Origin: Algoriphagus sp.
Lineage (GTDB): Bacteria > Bacteroidota > Bacteroidia > Cytophagales > Cyclobacteriaceae
Length of the DNA: 42,417 nucleotides
Assembly: GCA_021298245.1 (NCBI GenBank)
Contig: JAJTDZ010000039.1
Location: forward strand, 1 to 42,417
Direction of reading: 5' to 3'
In this document: positions 16,774-26,834 of the stretch, piece by piece
Layout: the number at the start of each line of letters is the position of its first letter
How positions within the stretch are numbered: position 1 is the first letter of the stretch
Program-made: the position numbers and the translations under genes
Notes under the pieces: generated by a model
What the model saw: only the letters and a program-made list of their open reading frames with translations
Told to the model about the DNA's origin: nothing
The model's database searches: none

Positions 16774-17984
16774 ATGAAAAAATTTTTTTTACTTCTTTTC
16801 TGTGGATTTATGGTTGCCTCGCAAGGGAAGGCTCAGACCGAGGCTCCCCAAGGACCTTTGGACCTTGCTACCTGCGTTGCTATAGCCATTGAAAACAATT
16901 TAACTCTTAAAAGAACAGCACTGAACCAACTTATCGCAGAGGCCAATCTTTTGGAAAGTCAGGGCAGACGAATGCCAAGTCTCACCGCAGGAGCTAGTTC
17001 TGGATACCGATGGGGAAGGTCCATCAACCCAGTAACCAACTTGTTTGAAACCAGAAGAATCGGGAACGTCAACCTTTTTGGAAATACAGGAGCTCCCATC
17101 TTCCAAGGCATGCGAATCAACAACAGCATTGGACAGGCTAAAAGCACCCTTGAGTCAGGACAATTTACCCTAGAGGCCACCCGCAACGACATTACCTTAA
17201 ATGTAATCAATCTTTTTATCGATGTTGTATTTAATCGGGAACAAGTGAAAATTGCTGAAAATCAGTTGAATACCACTACGGAACAATTGTCTAGGACACA
17301 GCGATTGGTAGATGCAGGATCTCTACCCTATTCTGACCTGTTAGATCTTCAGTCCCAAAATGCTACCAACCAACTCAATGTAATCAATGCAAAAAATGGC
17401 TTTAGGTTAGCCAAGTTGGCCTTGGCCCAGTCACTTCAGGTTCCATTTACGGAAGATTTTGATGTGATAGAACCGGAATATGAGGTAAGGATGCAGGGGT
17501 ATCTGCATTTTCCAATTATGTGGATCAAGCTTTTGTATTTGGAACTAAAGAAATTATACCATTTCGCACACAAGTGGACAATAACTTTTCCCAATCAGGA
17601 ACCCTTAATTTAAGCATTCCTCTCTTTACTAGATTTTCTAATAAATCCAACTTGCAACGCGCCAGGGTGCAGCGCCAATTGGCGGAAGTATCGGTTACCG
17701 AAGCAAAAAATAGGCTAAGACAAGATATAGAAACGGCCTACAATTCAGCTTTGGCATCTGAACAGTCCTACCAAGCTTCTTTGGTACGGGTAAAAAGTTT
17801 GGAAGAAACGTTCCGTATTGCTCAACAACGATTTGATTTGGGAGCAATCAATTCCGTAGATTTCCAAGTAGCACAAAATAATCTTTTCAATGCTCAAGCT
17901 GATTTAATCAATGCCAAATACACCTATATTTTTAGGGTAAAGGTGCTTGATTTTTACCTTGGCAATCCAATTAATTTAAACTAA
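16774..17984 (+). pseudogene. TolC-family outer-membrane efflux protein, internally deleted and frameshifted
   Basis: TolC-type proteins form the outer-membrane/periplasmic channel of tripartite exporters. The first frame (16774-17613) has a signal peptide (cleavage near GKAQ) and the first OEP repeat, including DLATCVAIAIENNLTLKR and LVDAGSLPYSDLLDLQSQNA, up to EPEYEV at about residue 238. It then leaves homology and ends. A second frame is open from 17484 to 17984 and carries the end of the family: AGVSAFSNYVD, LNLSIPLFTRFSNKSNL and RFDLGAINSVDFQVAQNN. The middle block of the second repeat, roughly 50-70 residues, is missing and the frame changes near 17484-17495. A GTG at 17520 could start only a tail without signal peptide. 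The product would not form a channel. The adaptor gene follows 3 bases later. Confidence 0.8.
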
Positions 17985-17987
17985 ACC

Positions 17988-19331
17988 ATGGCCACTAAAA
18001 AGTCCAACAAACTTCTGTATTACCTACTCGGAGCAGTAGGAGTCATTATTATTTTTGCTGTTATCGGCCGATCTGCTGGCTGGATCGGAGGAGCCAAAGA
18101 AACCGAAGTAGAATTTGCTCTGGTAAAAAGAACCTCTATCATTGAGAAAGTGAGTAGCTCTGGAGAGATTCAACCGGAAGTAGAAGTGAAACTATCCCCA
18201 GATGTCGCTGGGGAAATCATCGAACTCAATGTACAGGAAGGAGACTCTGTAGAAATGGGTAGGCTCTTGGTAAAAATTCGTCCTGATAATTTTATTTCCG
18301 CTTTGGACCGGACGCGAGCAAACCTGAATCAACAAATGGCTAATCTAGCCCAAGCAAAAGCAAGTTTGCAAAGGGCCGAAGCCCAGTTTACTCGCACAGA
18401 ATTGGAATTTAAGCGGCAGCGTACCCTTTACCAACAAAAAGCGATTTCTGATGCAGATTATGAGCAGGCACAAGCCAATTACACTTCTGCACAGAAAGAC
18501 TTAGAGGCAGCCAAACAAAATGTAATTGCCTCTGAATTTATCGTGAAAAGTTCCCAAGCTTCCGTCAATGAAGCTTCGGAAAATCTACGACTCACCAATG
18601 TGATCTCCCCTGTTTCCGGAATAGTTTCTAGCCTTAAGGTAGAGCAGGGAGAACGTGTGGTGGGAACTCAGCAAATGGCTGGTACAGAGATGATGACCAT
18701 CGCAGACCTTTCCAAAATGGAAGTGAGGGTTGATGTCAATGAAAACGATATTGTACGACTTTCTCTGGGAGATACCACTATTATAGACGTAGATGCCTAT
18801 TCTGCTACAGGTAAAAAATTTAAAGGAATTGTAACCAGTATCGCCAATACTGCCAATACCAAAGCCTCTCCGGATGCAGTTACCGAATTTAAGGTGAAAA
18901 TTAGAATTTTGAATGAGTCTTATCAAGATCTGGTAAAGGCAGGAAACAAGTATCCCTTCCGCCCAGGAATGACTGCCTCGGTAGAGATTTTAACCAACTC
19001 CAAAGACAATGCCTTAGCGATCCCTCTATCTGCTGTGACCACTAGAGAAGAGGATAAGGACAGTTTGGTCAAGTCCACAACCAAACCTAAAGAAATCGTG
19101 TTTGTGAGTGAAAATGGAGTGGCCAAGATCCGAGAAGTAAAGACAGGAATTTCAGATTACGAAAACATTGAAATCTTGGAAGGTCTCAAAGAAGGCGACG
19201 AAGTCATTGCCGGACCCTATTTTGTAGTTAGTAAGGAACTCAAAGAGGGAGATAAGGTGGTGAAAATAAGCGAGGATAAAATGAAGAAGGAGGAGGAAGA
19301 AGAGGAAGAGGAGGAGGAGGAGGAAGAATAA
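17988..19331 (+). CDS. HlyD/MacA-type periplasmic adaptor subunit with poly-Glu tail
   Basis: This is the membrane-fusion protein that links an inner-membrane pump to a TolC channel. The 447-residue protein has an inner-membrane anchor at about 10-29, a split lipoyl domain (VKLSPDVAGEIIELNVQEGD and VISPVSGIVSSLKVEQGE), a long coiled-coil hairpin between them at about 105-195, then beta-barrel and membrane-proximal domains (AIPLSAV near 345). It ends in KMKK followed by 13 glutamates, an unusual acidic tail. It lies 3 bases after the broken TolC gene, so the two were an operon. No ABC permease or RND pump follows; galE converges instead, so the pump partner is unlinked or lost. Confidence 0.87.
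   Translation: MATKKSNKLLYYLLGAVGVIIIFAVIGRSAGWIGGAKETEVEFALVKRTSIIEKVSSSGEIQPEVEVKLSPDVAGEIIELNVQEGDSVEMGRLLVKIRPDNFISALDRTRANLNQQMANLAQAKASLQRAEAQFTRTELEFKRQRTLYQQKAISDADYEQAQANYTSAQKDLEAAKQNVIASEFIVKSSQASVNEASENLRLTNVISPVSGIVSSLKVEQGERVVGTQQMAGTEMMTIADLSKMEVRVDVNENDIVRLSLGDTTIIDVDAYSATGKKFKGIVTSIANTANTKASPDAVTEFKVKIRILNESYQDLVKAGNKYPFRPGMTASVEILTNSKDNALAIPLSAVTTREEDKDSLVKSTTKPKEIVFVSENGVAKIREVKTGISDYENIEILEGLKEGDEVIAGPYFVVSKELKEGDKVVKISEDKMKKEEEEEEEEEEEEE
19290..19328 (+). repeat. GAG/GAA triplet tract coding a 13-glutamate tail
   Basis: Thirteen consecutive Glu codons (mixed GAG and GAA) end the adaptor gene immediately before its TAA. Such purine triplet runs can change length by slippage. 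Confidence 0.8.
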
Positions 19332-19349
19332 ATTCAAAAAATGAAAATG

Positions 19350-19382
19350 AATCCCCCTAAAAATTTTTAGGGGGATTTTTTT
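19350..19382. terminator. Bidirectional terminator between the adaptor gene and galE
   Basis: A perfect 14-base inverted repeat (19350-19363 with 19364-19377) has CCCCC/GGGGG in the stem and a T-run to 19382. It sits in the 50-base gap between convergent genes and overlaps the galE stop by one base. Confidence 0.85.
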
Positions 19383-20410
19383 TAGGTAGGCAAATCTTTT
19401 GAAGTCAAAGTTTGTTGCCATCTCCAGCTATCCCGCATGCAGTCATCCAAGGTATATTTTGCATGCCAACCCAATACGTTATTGATTTTTCGGGTATCCG
19501 CCCAAGTCTTGATGACGTCCCCTGCCCTTCTAGGTCCAATCTCGTAGTTTAATTTTAAGCCAGTAACCGACTCAAAGGATCGAATCACCTCCAAAACTGT
19601 ATTTCCTTTCCCCGTACCCACGTTGAACACGTCAAAAAAATTGAGCTCCTGGGAAAAAAGATAAGCTAGAGCTTTTCCGTGTGCATTGGCTAAATCCACT
19701 ACATGGATATAATCCCGGATGCAACTACCATCAGAGGTATCGTAATCGTCCCCAAAAACCACCAATTTTTCTCGAATCCCTGCAGCAGTTTGAGTAATAA
19801 AGGGTACCAAGTTTTGAGGAATACCTATAGGCAGTTCACCAATTTTTCCGCTAGGGTGTGCCCCTACTGGGTTGAAATATCGAAGAGCAATGATTCGTAT
19901 ACCTGGCTTACTTTTTACGTAATCAAGCAAAATATCTTCCCCAATTTTTTTGGTATTGCCATAGGGACTTTCTGCCTCTTTTCTTGGCGTAGTTTCTGTC
20001 ACTGGCAATTGATCCGGTTGCCCATACACCGTACAAGAAGAAGAAAAAACTAGGTCTTTTATGCCCTTATCTCTCATGTATTCAAGCAAAACCAGTAGGG
20101 ACCCTAAGTTATTTTTATAGTAGTCTAGGGGTTTTATGGTACTCTCACCCACCGCCTTAAATGCTGCAAAATGAATTACTCCTGCAATATCATGCTCACG
20201 TGAAATCTGATCCAATACTACCCTATCGTTGCAATCTCCCTTATAAAATGAAAAACTTTTTCCCGTTATTTCCTTCAGACGCTGCAGGACCTGGGCATGG
20301 GAATTGGATAAATCATCCAAAATAATAGGTTCAAGGCCCGCATTCCAGAGTTCCACTGCGGTATGAGAACCTATATATCCTGCACCTCCGGTGATGAGTA
20401 TTTTCTTCAT
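19382..20410 (-). CDS. galE: UDP-glucose 4-epimerase
   Basis: It interconverts UDP-glucose and UDP-galactose with bound NAD+, supplying galactose for metabolism and surface glycans. The 342-residue protein is an extended short-chain dehydrogenase: NAD motif GGAGYIGSH at 8-16, catalytic serine region SSSCTVYG at 123-130, and YxxxK at Y150/K154 (PYGNTKK). GDCNDR and ALRYFNPVGAHPSG are typical of GalE. It stands alone between a terminator and the giant surface protein gene on the same strand, 61 bases downstream of that gene's stop. No key residue is missing. Confidence 0.93.
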   Translation of the reverse strand: MKKILITGGAGYIGSHTAVELWNAGLEPIILDDLSNSHAQVLQRLKEITGKSFSFYKGDCNDRVVLDQISREHDIAGVIHFAAFKAVGESTIKPLDYYKNNLGSLLVLLEYMRDKGIKDLVFSSSCTVYGQPDQLPVTETTPRKEAESPYGNTKKIGEDILLDYVKSKPGIRIIALRYFNPVGAHPSGKIGELPIGIPQNLVPFITQTAAGIREKLVVFGDDYDTSDGSCIRDYIHVVDLANAHGKALAYLFSQELNFFDVFNVGTGKGNTVLEVIRSFESVTGLKLNYEIGPRRAGDVIKTWADTRKINNVLGWHAKYTLDDCMRDSWRWQQTLTSKDLPT

Positions 20411-20471
20411 GCATTAAAAAACTAACAACAACAAAGCTAAAGATTAATCCTAATCTCTAGAAACAATAAAC

Positions 20472-23400
20472 TTACCTCAGCAAAACAAAAATTCCGGATT
20501 TTTCTTCACGAGCCAACTCCCCTTCCAATAAGTATTCATAATTTAATTTATACGAATAGGTACCTGCTGCGGCAGGTTCATCTTTCACCTTCCCTAACCA
20601 TGGATCAGCACCTTTGTAGACCAAATTGCCCCATCGGTCCCAAATCATCAATTGATAGCTAAGGCTACAATTGGACACTGGAGCAAAACCCGTTTCCTCT
20701 TTTGGATAAAATCCAGTAGGCATTCTCAGCTGAGGGGTGGCTTGCTTTACCGTCGCTGTACCAAGGCTCACACAGCTATTGGCATCTCTTACTTCATAGC
20801 TATACGTACCAGCAGCCAGTTGGCTTATCGTGGCACCTTTCATTCCATTGGACCAAAGCACCTCATAAGGAGCTTTTCCCCCAGAAATTGCTAGTGTCAA
20901 TTGACCATCCAAACTTCCTTCACATTCCGGACGAAGTACAGTAGGCGTTACTTTGAGTTCTTCTGGCTCGGTCATCCTTGCTTCTATGACAAGAATGCAC
21001 CCCTTACTATCGCTAACCCTCAGGGGAAAGGATCCGGCAGCAAGTCCCTGAATACTTAGGTATGGTGCATCCCAATTAGAGGTGAAACCAAGGACCGAGA
21101 ATGGAGGGCTTCCTCCCTTTAATGCAACCCTGATTTGGCCGTCACGACCTCCAAAGCAGGAAACTTCAGTGCTTTGAAGTTGTCCGACAACCTCTATGGG
21201 CTCGGGATCCTTCAGGCTTACAGAAACTCTTTTTTCGGCGCAAGAAGAAGCGTCCCTTACGGTCACTTCGTAGGTTCCTGCCGATAATCCTGCCGCTACA
21301 TTAGAGCTTAGCGAGACTTGGTGAGACCAGCGATACTGGTAGTTACCCGAGCCCCCCTTTGCTTGTACCAAAATCCTACCCGTAGCCTCACCCACACAAG
21401 CAGGATCGGTAAGCACTATATTTTCAATGCTGAGCTCGGGATAGGTTTTTACCTCCACTACCTCAGATACTCCCTTGCAGGATAGATTAATCAAACTCTC
21501 CTCTTCATAAAAGATCTTTCGTGAAGCAGCCGCCACATCCCACAGAACTTCCACTTGTGCGCTGTTTTGACCCGTCAAAATAGTGCCTCCTGTCACATTC
21601 CAGGTATATTTTCTGTCTGCTAGGGGATATGGAATATCATAGATTAAGGGGACTGTAGCACCACAAACTCCCAAACTACCCCGTGGAGAGGCTGGTTTTA
21701 GTTGCTCGGTAATGGCCACTGTGTATTCCACCAACTTTCCAGGACAACCCGCCGTAGTAAAAGGTTTGGCCTTGATTTTTCCTTGAGTGGAAGTTGCATT
21801 CCATCGTACCAGCACCTTATTCTGCGTCTCCGATACAATACTACCTCCCTCTACTTCCCAATCTAAGCCTCCCAAATGCGTGTAATTTTCAAAGCTATAG
21901 CTAACCTCGTCAATTGATGGACATACCGCCACTGGCCCTACCACTTTTCCCTGTACTTCCAAGACCTCAACTTCAAAACGGAAAGTCTCCTCGCTTCCAC
22001 AATTTTTCTCTCCCGTAGATGCCACCACCGTGATGGGGTATTTCCCTGGCTTTTGAAAGGTATGACTTGCTTCTTTTCCAACTTTTGAAGCACTACCATC
22101 TCCAAAATTCCAGGTAAAGTTGAGGTAAGCAGGATTATCTGTAGTTACTTTCCACAATCCCTTTTCCCCAAGGCAGGCCACCTGCTCACCTATAATATCA
22201 AAGTCATAAGTGGTCGTGGTTTGGTATTGTATGGGTTCTAAAGTAGCGCCTACTGCATAGGCGTAGGATTCTACCGAACCGGATCCGTAGGCGATGGCAT
22301 TAAAACCTGAAGCATTCTGAAGCAAGTTGGCTCCTTCCTTGACCACAATACGTGCATACTCGAAACCAGCATGGGTGGGTACTGGTTTGAACTGGTTGCC
22401 AATAGGCTGGCCGTTTAAATAGGTTTGGTTGGCTGTACCCTTCTTTACTAAAATATTCACCAGGTGCATCCGAATCCAATTGATTTTTACTGAGGAGAAG
22501 ACCATTTCAGTCATCAATTGATTTACTGGACTATAGGTCACCAAAGAGGGATCCCCATACCGGGAATAGGTATCGTTTTGGTCGTTACAATTCCCACTCT
22601 TAGCTATCATGGAAACCGAACTTGGTTTGTTGGTCTCTATGGAGACCATATCGTCTTTGGTAAATTCAAATGTGAAAAATTTACCTCTGTTGAGCATTCC
22701 CTTACTTTGTCCATTGATTTTTACTTCCGTATTGTCCTGGGAGGCCAATACCTTGATAATTTCTCCAGAAGTACGGTCCGCCAAAGGAATATGAATGTAT
22801 GATTTGCCCCAGGTAGTGATAGGGTAAGCTTGTTGAAACAAATGATCTCCTGAAGTAGCACAATTATCCCCTGCGCTGGTCATTTTATTCCCTCCAAACA
22901 CCGCAATATTCCTACAATCCCCCTCTTTGGCATTGAGTACGCGAACCCGAGTTCCCGTAAGGTCTCCCGCATCGGATTTTAATTGTAGGGTCTCGCCCTT
23001 GTTAAGCTTGAGTTGTATGGGTGCCACAGCAGGTACCGGAGAACCATTTAAGTCTACCCTGGCCGATGGGGTGATTTCTACGTCAGTATTGTCTTCTATA
23101 GCTACTATGAGTAGGGCGCTCTCGTAGTTTTTATTCGAAGGGGAGATATCTAATCCTGGCTCAAATACATCGTAATGCGAAGTGATATAGTACTCCTTTC
23201 CTAGGGCCGTGATAGGCAATACTACCGTTCCGTCGGCACTAGCCTGACGCTTGTTAAATGCATGAACGGCCACATTTCCGGAGGATTTGATGTAAATACT
23301 TTTCTTTTCCACCACTCCAGAGGTTTTGTGAATCACCCCATACCTTGCGTCATCAAAGTCATGGATAAATTGTTGCCCTTTTTCTAGGGAAAAAAAGGCT

Positions 23401-23630
23401 TTCTGATTGTTGTATTCCAGGTATCCTGTTGACTTTTCTGCCGCAGTGACGATGACCGAGGCAGTCACTGGCAAAAATCCAGTGGCATGGTTTTCCATAA
23501 AAGCCACATAAAACTCTTTTCCTAAGGTGCTCACCTGTGCCAAGGTGGAAAATGGGAACATAAATGCAAAAAATAAGGTGGTCCATACCCTGGAAAAAAT
23601 TTGCATACCACCTGTTTTTTTAGATTTCAT
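20472..23630 (-). CDS. T9SS-exported surface protein with IgGFc-binding-like, PKD and SprB-type repeats
   Basis: This is a large cell-surface or secreted protein, probably an adhesin. The 1052-residue product has a signal peptide (cleavage near residue 32), an IgGFc-binding-protein-like N-terminal region at about 33-465, a PKD domain at about 480-557 (WNFGDGSASK), two further Ig-like modules, three SprB-type repeats at about 737-810, 815-890 and 895-965 (each with C-x-G, GG-x-P and AGTY-type motifs), and a type-B gliding-motility C-terminal sorting domain at 966-1052 ending in FVLLR. That domain directs export by the type IX secretion system. It is the downstream member of a tandem paralogous pair, 79 bases after the other gene. 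The name describes domains; binding to IgG is not implied. Confidence 0.85.
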   Translation of the reverse strand: MKSKKTGGMQIFSRVWTTLFFAFMFPFSTLAQVSTLGKEFYVAFMENHATGFLPVTASVIVTAAEKSTGYLEYNNQKAFFSLEKGQQFIHDFDDARYGVIHKTSGVVEKKSIYIKSSGNVAVHAFNKRQASADGTVVLPITALGKEYYITSHYDVFEPGLDISPSNKNYESALLIVAIEDNTDVEITPSARVDLNGSPVPAVAPIQLKLNKGETLQLKSDAGDLTGTRVRVLNAKEGDCRNIAVFGGNKMTSAGDNCATSGDHLFQQAYPITTWGKSYIHIPLADRTSGEIIKVLASQDNTEVKINGQSKGMLNRGKFFTFEFTKDDMVSIETNKPSSVSMIAKSGNCNDQNDTYSRYGDPSLVTYSPVNQLMTEMVFSSVKINWIRMHLVNILVKKGTANQTYLNGQPIGNQFKPVPTHAGFEYARIVVKEGANLLQNASGFNAIAYGSGSVESYAYAVGATLEPIQYQTTTTYDFDIIGEQVACLGEKGLWKVTTDNPAYLNFTWNFGDGSASKVGKEASHTFQKPGKYPITVVASTGEKNCGSEETFRFEVEVLEVQGKVVGPVAVCPSIDEVSYSFENYTHLGGLDWEVEGGSIVSETQNKVLVRWNATSTQGKIKAKPFTTAGCPGKLVEYTVAITEQLKPASPRGSLGVCGATVPLIYDIPYPLADRKYTWNVTGGTILTGQNSAQVEVLWDVAAASRKIFYEEESLINLSCKGVSEVVEVKTYPELSIENIVLTDPACVGEATGRILVQAKGGSGNYQYRWSHQVSLSSNVAAGLSAGTYEVTVRDASSCAEKRVSVSLKDPEPIEVVGQLQSTEVSCFGGRDGQIRVALKGGSPPFSVLGFTSNWDAPYLSIQGLAAGSFPLRVSDSKGCILVIEARMTEPEELKVTPTVLRPECEGSLDGQLTLAISGGKAPYEVLWSNGMKGATISQLAAGTYSYEVRDANSCVSLGTATVKQATPQLRMPTGFYPKEETGFAPVSNCSLSYQLMIWDRWGNLVYKGADPWLGKVKDEPAAAGTYSYKLNYEYLLEGELAREEKSGIFVLLR

Positions 23631-23709
23631 CGTCCCTTTTCCGTATCCTTTCTGCTCTAAAAAAAACTCAATCCAAGTCTTGTTGTTTAAATTCTCTCCA
23701 AAATACTAA

Positions 23710-26700
23710 TCAGCTCCCATCTGTCCCTGAATAAACCAGCTGTCCCCAACGGTTGTAAACGATCATAGAAAAATTTACCACACAATTGGAAACTCCGCGG
23801 AAAACTCCTGGGGATTGCTTGGGATCAAAAGCATTGGGCATGCGAATTTTAGGTGCCTCTTCTAGAACTATGCCAGTACCAAAAGAAACACAACCTGCCG
23901 CATCAGTCACCTGAACTTGGTATTCCCCCTTGGCCAATCCGGTAGCCAAATCTGTGGTTTGGTCTGTAGGCCTCCAAATATAATTGAAAGGACCAGCTGG
24001 TCCAGAGGGAGAAGCGAGCAGTTCCCCATTTGAACCTCCAGGGCACGCAGGCTTGGCCAAAGAAACATCTACTACCAGGGGTGGAGGAGAGGTAATTTCA
24101 AAAGAAACAGGGATTTTACATCCATTGGCATCAGTAATTTCCCAACTGTACATACCCTTTTTTAGCGTAGTAAGTTCGAAATTGCTAGAAAACACCCGTT
24201 TTCCTTCAAATTCTAAACTGTAGGGAGGCACTCCTCCTTTTACACCTATTCGCACAATTCCATCACTTTTTCCAAAACAGGTAGTCCCTATGGCCACCAC
24301 TTGGCTGAGCTCCAACAAGGGTGGTTCTTTTACCTCTATGACAGCTAGGGATTTTTCACATCCCAGAGCATCTGTAACTTTTACCGAATAGGTTCCAGCT
24401 TTCAGATTTTCCACTGTACCTGTTTTTAAGGTAGCATCATGAGCCCAGGTGTAGGTGTATGGTGGGGTTCCACCAAGAGAATTTACTTCAATTTTTCCTG
24501 TAGGCTGTCCAAAGCAAGCCACAGGTATAACAGATTTAATTTCAAGCTTCAATTCTTTAGCCACTTTTACTTGAATATCAGGTGCTTTACCCTCGCAAGA
24601 AGCATCCACCAAGCTGATGGCAGTAAATCCAATAGTTCCCAGCACATCGGCCTTATCCCACACCACTTCAATTTTTTCTCCTCCTTGACCAGAGGCAATG
24701 GTTCCATTTTGCACCACCCAAGTATACCTTCTACCTGGGATTGGATCTGGCACAGCATAAGTAAATTTTACGGAAGGATCGAAGCAAACTTCTTTTTGAC
24801 CTAAAGCAGCCCCCACCACGATACGTAGATTGACCACTACAGGAAGTTCAATTGGAGCTCCAGGACAGCCGTTTGCAGAGAAAGGCAGCATCCTTACTTT
24901 CGCATTGGGATTAGATGGCCCCCAACGCACCAATACCGAATCGGAGTACGTTTGCAGGATGGTTCCTCCCTCTACTTGAAACTCCATTCTAGCAATATTT
25001 TGCTTGTTCTTCACCCGATACATGACCTCTTCCACATCTGGACACACCGACTGTGCTCCCACAAGATCTGCCTTAGTTTCCAAAACAGTCACTTCAAAGG
25101 TGGTCTCTTCCTGTTCATCGCAGGAATTAGGACTTAACGAGGCGGTGATCGTAATCTGGTACGGGCCTGGATTGGTGTAGGTGTGGGCTACGGTTTTCCC
25201 TATTTTCGTAGCTGATCCATCCCCAAAGTTCCAAACAAAATAGGTGAAGTCGGGATTTTCTGGATTTACCGTCCAACTACCTTCTTCATTGAGACAGGCC
25301 ACATTATCTCCTACTACCTCAAATTCATAGTCAGGCTCGGTTTCAAAATTCAAGTTGGTCAATGCGGCTCCTGCCGCATAGCCGTAGGATTCAATATTGC
25401 CAAATCCATACACATAGGCAGCAAAACCTGAAGGATTAGAAAGCACATGCACTCCTTGCGTAATTTCAATTCGAGCAATTTTGTAAGTTGGATCACCCGG
25501 GAGACTTTGAAAACTAGAGCCTACCAAATTTCCATCCAATCGAGTTTTATTTTCTTCTCCCGCCTTCACGACGATGTTAACGTAGTGATTTACAATAGAA
25601 GGCAGCGCATAGGCATTGAAAGCTAACTCTGTGAGCAGTTGTTCTGTAGGGCTATAGGAAATCATAAAAGGATCTCCATTGTTGTAAAAAGGATCGGTTA
25701 TTTTATTGCAAGATTGACTTTTGGAAAAAACAGTTACTGAGGAAGGTTTGGAAGTTTCAATTTTTGCAGATTCATTGGCGCCAAATTCCAAAGCCATCCA
25801 CTCCCCTTGATTGAGTACTTTGGCTTGTGTTACTCCATTGATTCGTACTTCCGTGTTGTTTTCTGCGGCAAGGACTTTCACCAATTCCCCTGAGGATCTT
25901 CCAAGAAGGGCGACGTGTACAAAGGAAGTACCCCAGGTATTGACGGGATAGGCTTGCTGGTACAAGTGATCGTTAGCCTGGCCACAAGCTCCCACCGAGG
26001 ACCATTTATTACCTCCAAAAACAACAATTTTTTTACAGTCATCTGCATTGGATCCCACGACCCTAACCCTAGATCCGGTGAGGTCTCCCCTGGCCTTGAC
26101 CTGATAGCTTTGCCCTCTATTTAATACAATTTCGGTAGGAACGCCTTTCAAGTTGCCTGAGATGGAGTTTTGAGTGGTTGTTATTTCTACCCGGGTATTG
26201 TCTTCTGTGGCCACTACCAAGAGCGTACTCTCATTGTTGATATTCAGGTTGGCTGAAGGATTTACCTCAAAATGTGAGGTAATGTAGTGATCTTTTCCAA
26301 GGGCCCCTACGGGTAAAATAACGGTTCCGTCTGCACTTCGGTACCTTTCGTTGATGGCATGCACCGCAATTTTTCCTGAGGAAGTAATGTGAATCCCTAA
26401 GTTTTCTACAATTCCTGAAGTCCGATGCATCAAGTCCAAATCAGCGGAGGAAATACGAAAAATATATTGCTGTCCTGTAGTAAGCGTAAAAACATCTGCT
26501 CTACCCAGATACTCGATCATTCCCGAGGTGTTTTCAGTGGCGGTGATCAAGATTACTGCATAATCTGGCGTAGAAGGAAGACTGCGGTTGTTCTCCATAA
26601 ATCCCAACCAAAACTCCGTTCCAATGGTAGATAATTGAGCTTGTACAGAAAGAGAACTCCCCAAGCAAAGGAAGAAAATCAGGAAGAACCTTTGGAGAAA

Positions 26701-26718
26701 TTTTATGGATGTAAGCAC
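23710..26718 (-). CDS. Paralogous T9SS-type surface protein with truncated C-terminal sorting domain
   Basis: The 1002-residue product parallels its neighbour domain by domain: signal peptide (cleavage near VQAQ), IgGFc-binding-like region, PKD domain (WNFGDGSATK), Ig-like modules, SprB-type repeats (for example GGTPPYTYTW and AGTYSVKVTDALGC) and the start of a type-B sorting domain (YNRWGQLVYSGTDG). It then stops at once, while the neighbour continues about 42 residues to its FVLLR end. The lost part cannot be found in another frame in the 79-base gap. The strands needed for T9SS export are missing, so the protein may stay in the periplasm. The start is probably GTG at 26718, which places the signal peptide correctly. 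The truncation may be a real deletion or an assembly fault. Confidence 0.8.
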   Translation of the reverse strand: MLTSIKFLQRFFLIFFLCLGSSLSVQAQLSTIGTEFWLGFMENNRSLPSTPDYAVILITATENTSGMIEYLGRADVFTLTTGQQYIFRISSADLDLMHRTSGIVENLGIHITSSGKIAVHAINERYRSADGTVILPVGALGKDHYITSHFEVNPSANLNINNESTLLVVATEDNTRVEITTTQNSISGNLKGVPTEIVLNRGQSYQVKARGDLTGSRVRVVGSNADDCKKIVVFGGNKWSSVGACGQANDHLYQQAYPVNTWGTSFVHVALLGRSSGELVKVLAAENNTEVRINGVTQAKVLNQGEWMALEFGANESAKIETSKPSSVTVFSKSQSCNKITDPFYNNGDPFMISYSPTEQLLTELAFNAYALPSIVNHYVNIVVKAGEENKTRLDGNLVGSSFQSLPGDPTYKIARIEITQGVHVLSNPSGFAAYVYGFGNIESYGYAAGAALTNLNFETEPDYEFEVVGDNVACLNEEGSWTVNPENPDFTYFVWNFGDGSATKIGKTVAHTYTNPGPYQITITASLSPNSCDEQEETTFEVTVLETKADLVGAQSVCPDVEEVMYRVKNKQNIARMEFQVEGGTILQTYSDSVLVRWGPSNPNAKVRMLPFSANGCPGAPIELPVVVNLRIVVGAALGQKEVCFDPSVKFTYAVPDPIPGRRYTWVVQNGTIASGQGGEKIEVVWDKADVLGTIGFTAISLVDASCEGKAPDIQVKVAKELKLEIKSVIPVACFGQPTGKIEVNSLGGTPPYTYTWAHDATLKTGTVENLKAGTYSVKVTDALGCEKSLAVIEVKEPPLLELSQVVAIGTTCFGKSDGIVRIGVKGGVPPYSLEFEGKRVFSSNFELTTLKKGMYSWEITDANGCKIPVSFEITSPPPLVVDVSLAKPACPGGSNGELLASPSGPAGPFNYIWRPTDQTTDLATGLAKGEYQVQVTDAAGCVSFGTGIVLEEAPKIRMPNAFDPKQSPGVFRGVSNCVVNFSMIVYNRWGQLVYSGTDGS

Positions 26719-26834
26719 GGTTAATACAGAAGGCTTGTTCTACCATCTACCTTATTAGATGATCTCTAGCCTTGAAAGGTTTAAATTTACAGATATTACG
26801 CAGAATCCAAGCGAGCGAAAAGGGGATTATTTTC

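Noticed and set aside
17480-17613. A separate small gene starting at GTG 17520
   Set aside because: The frame encodes the tail of the TolC family with no signal peptide, directly after the N-terminal part, so it is one broken gene rather than two genes.
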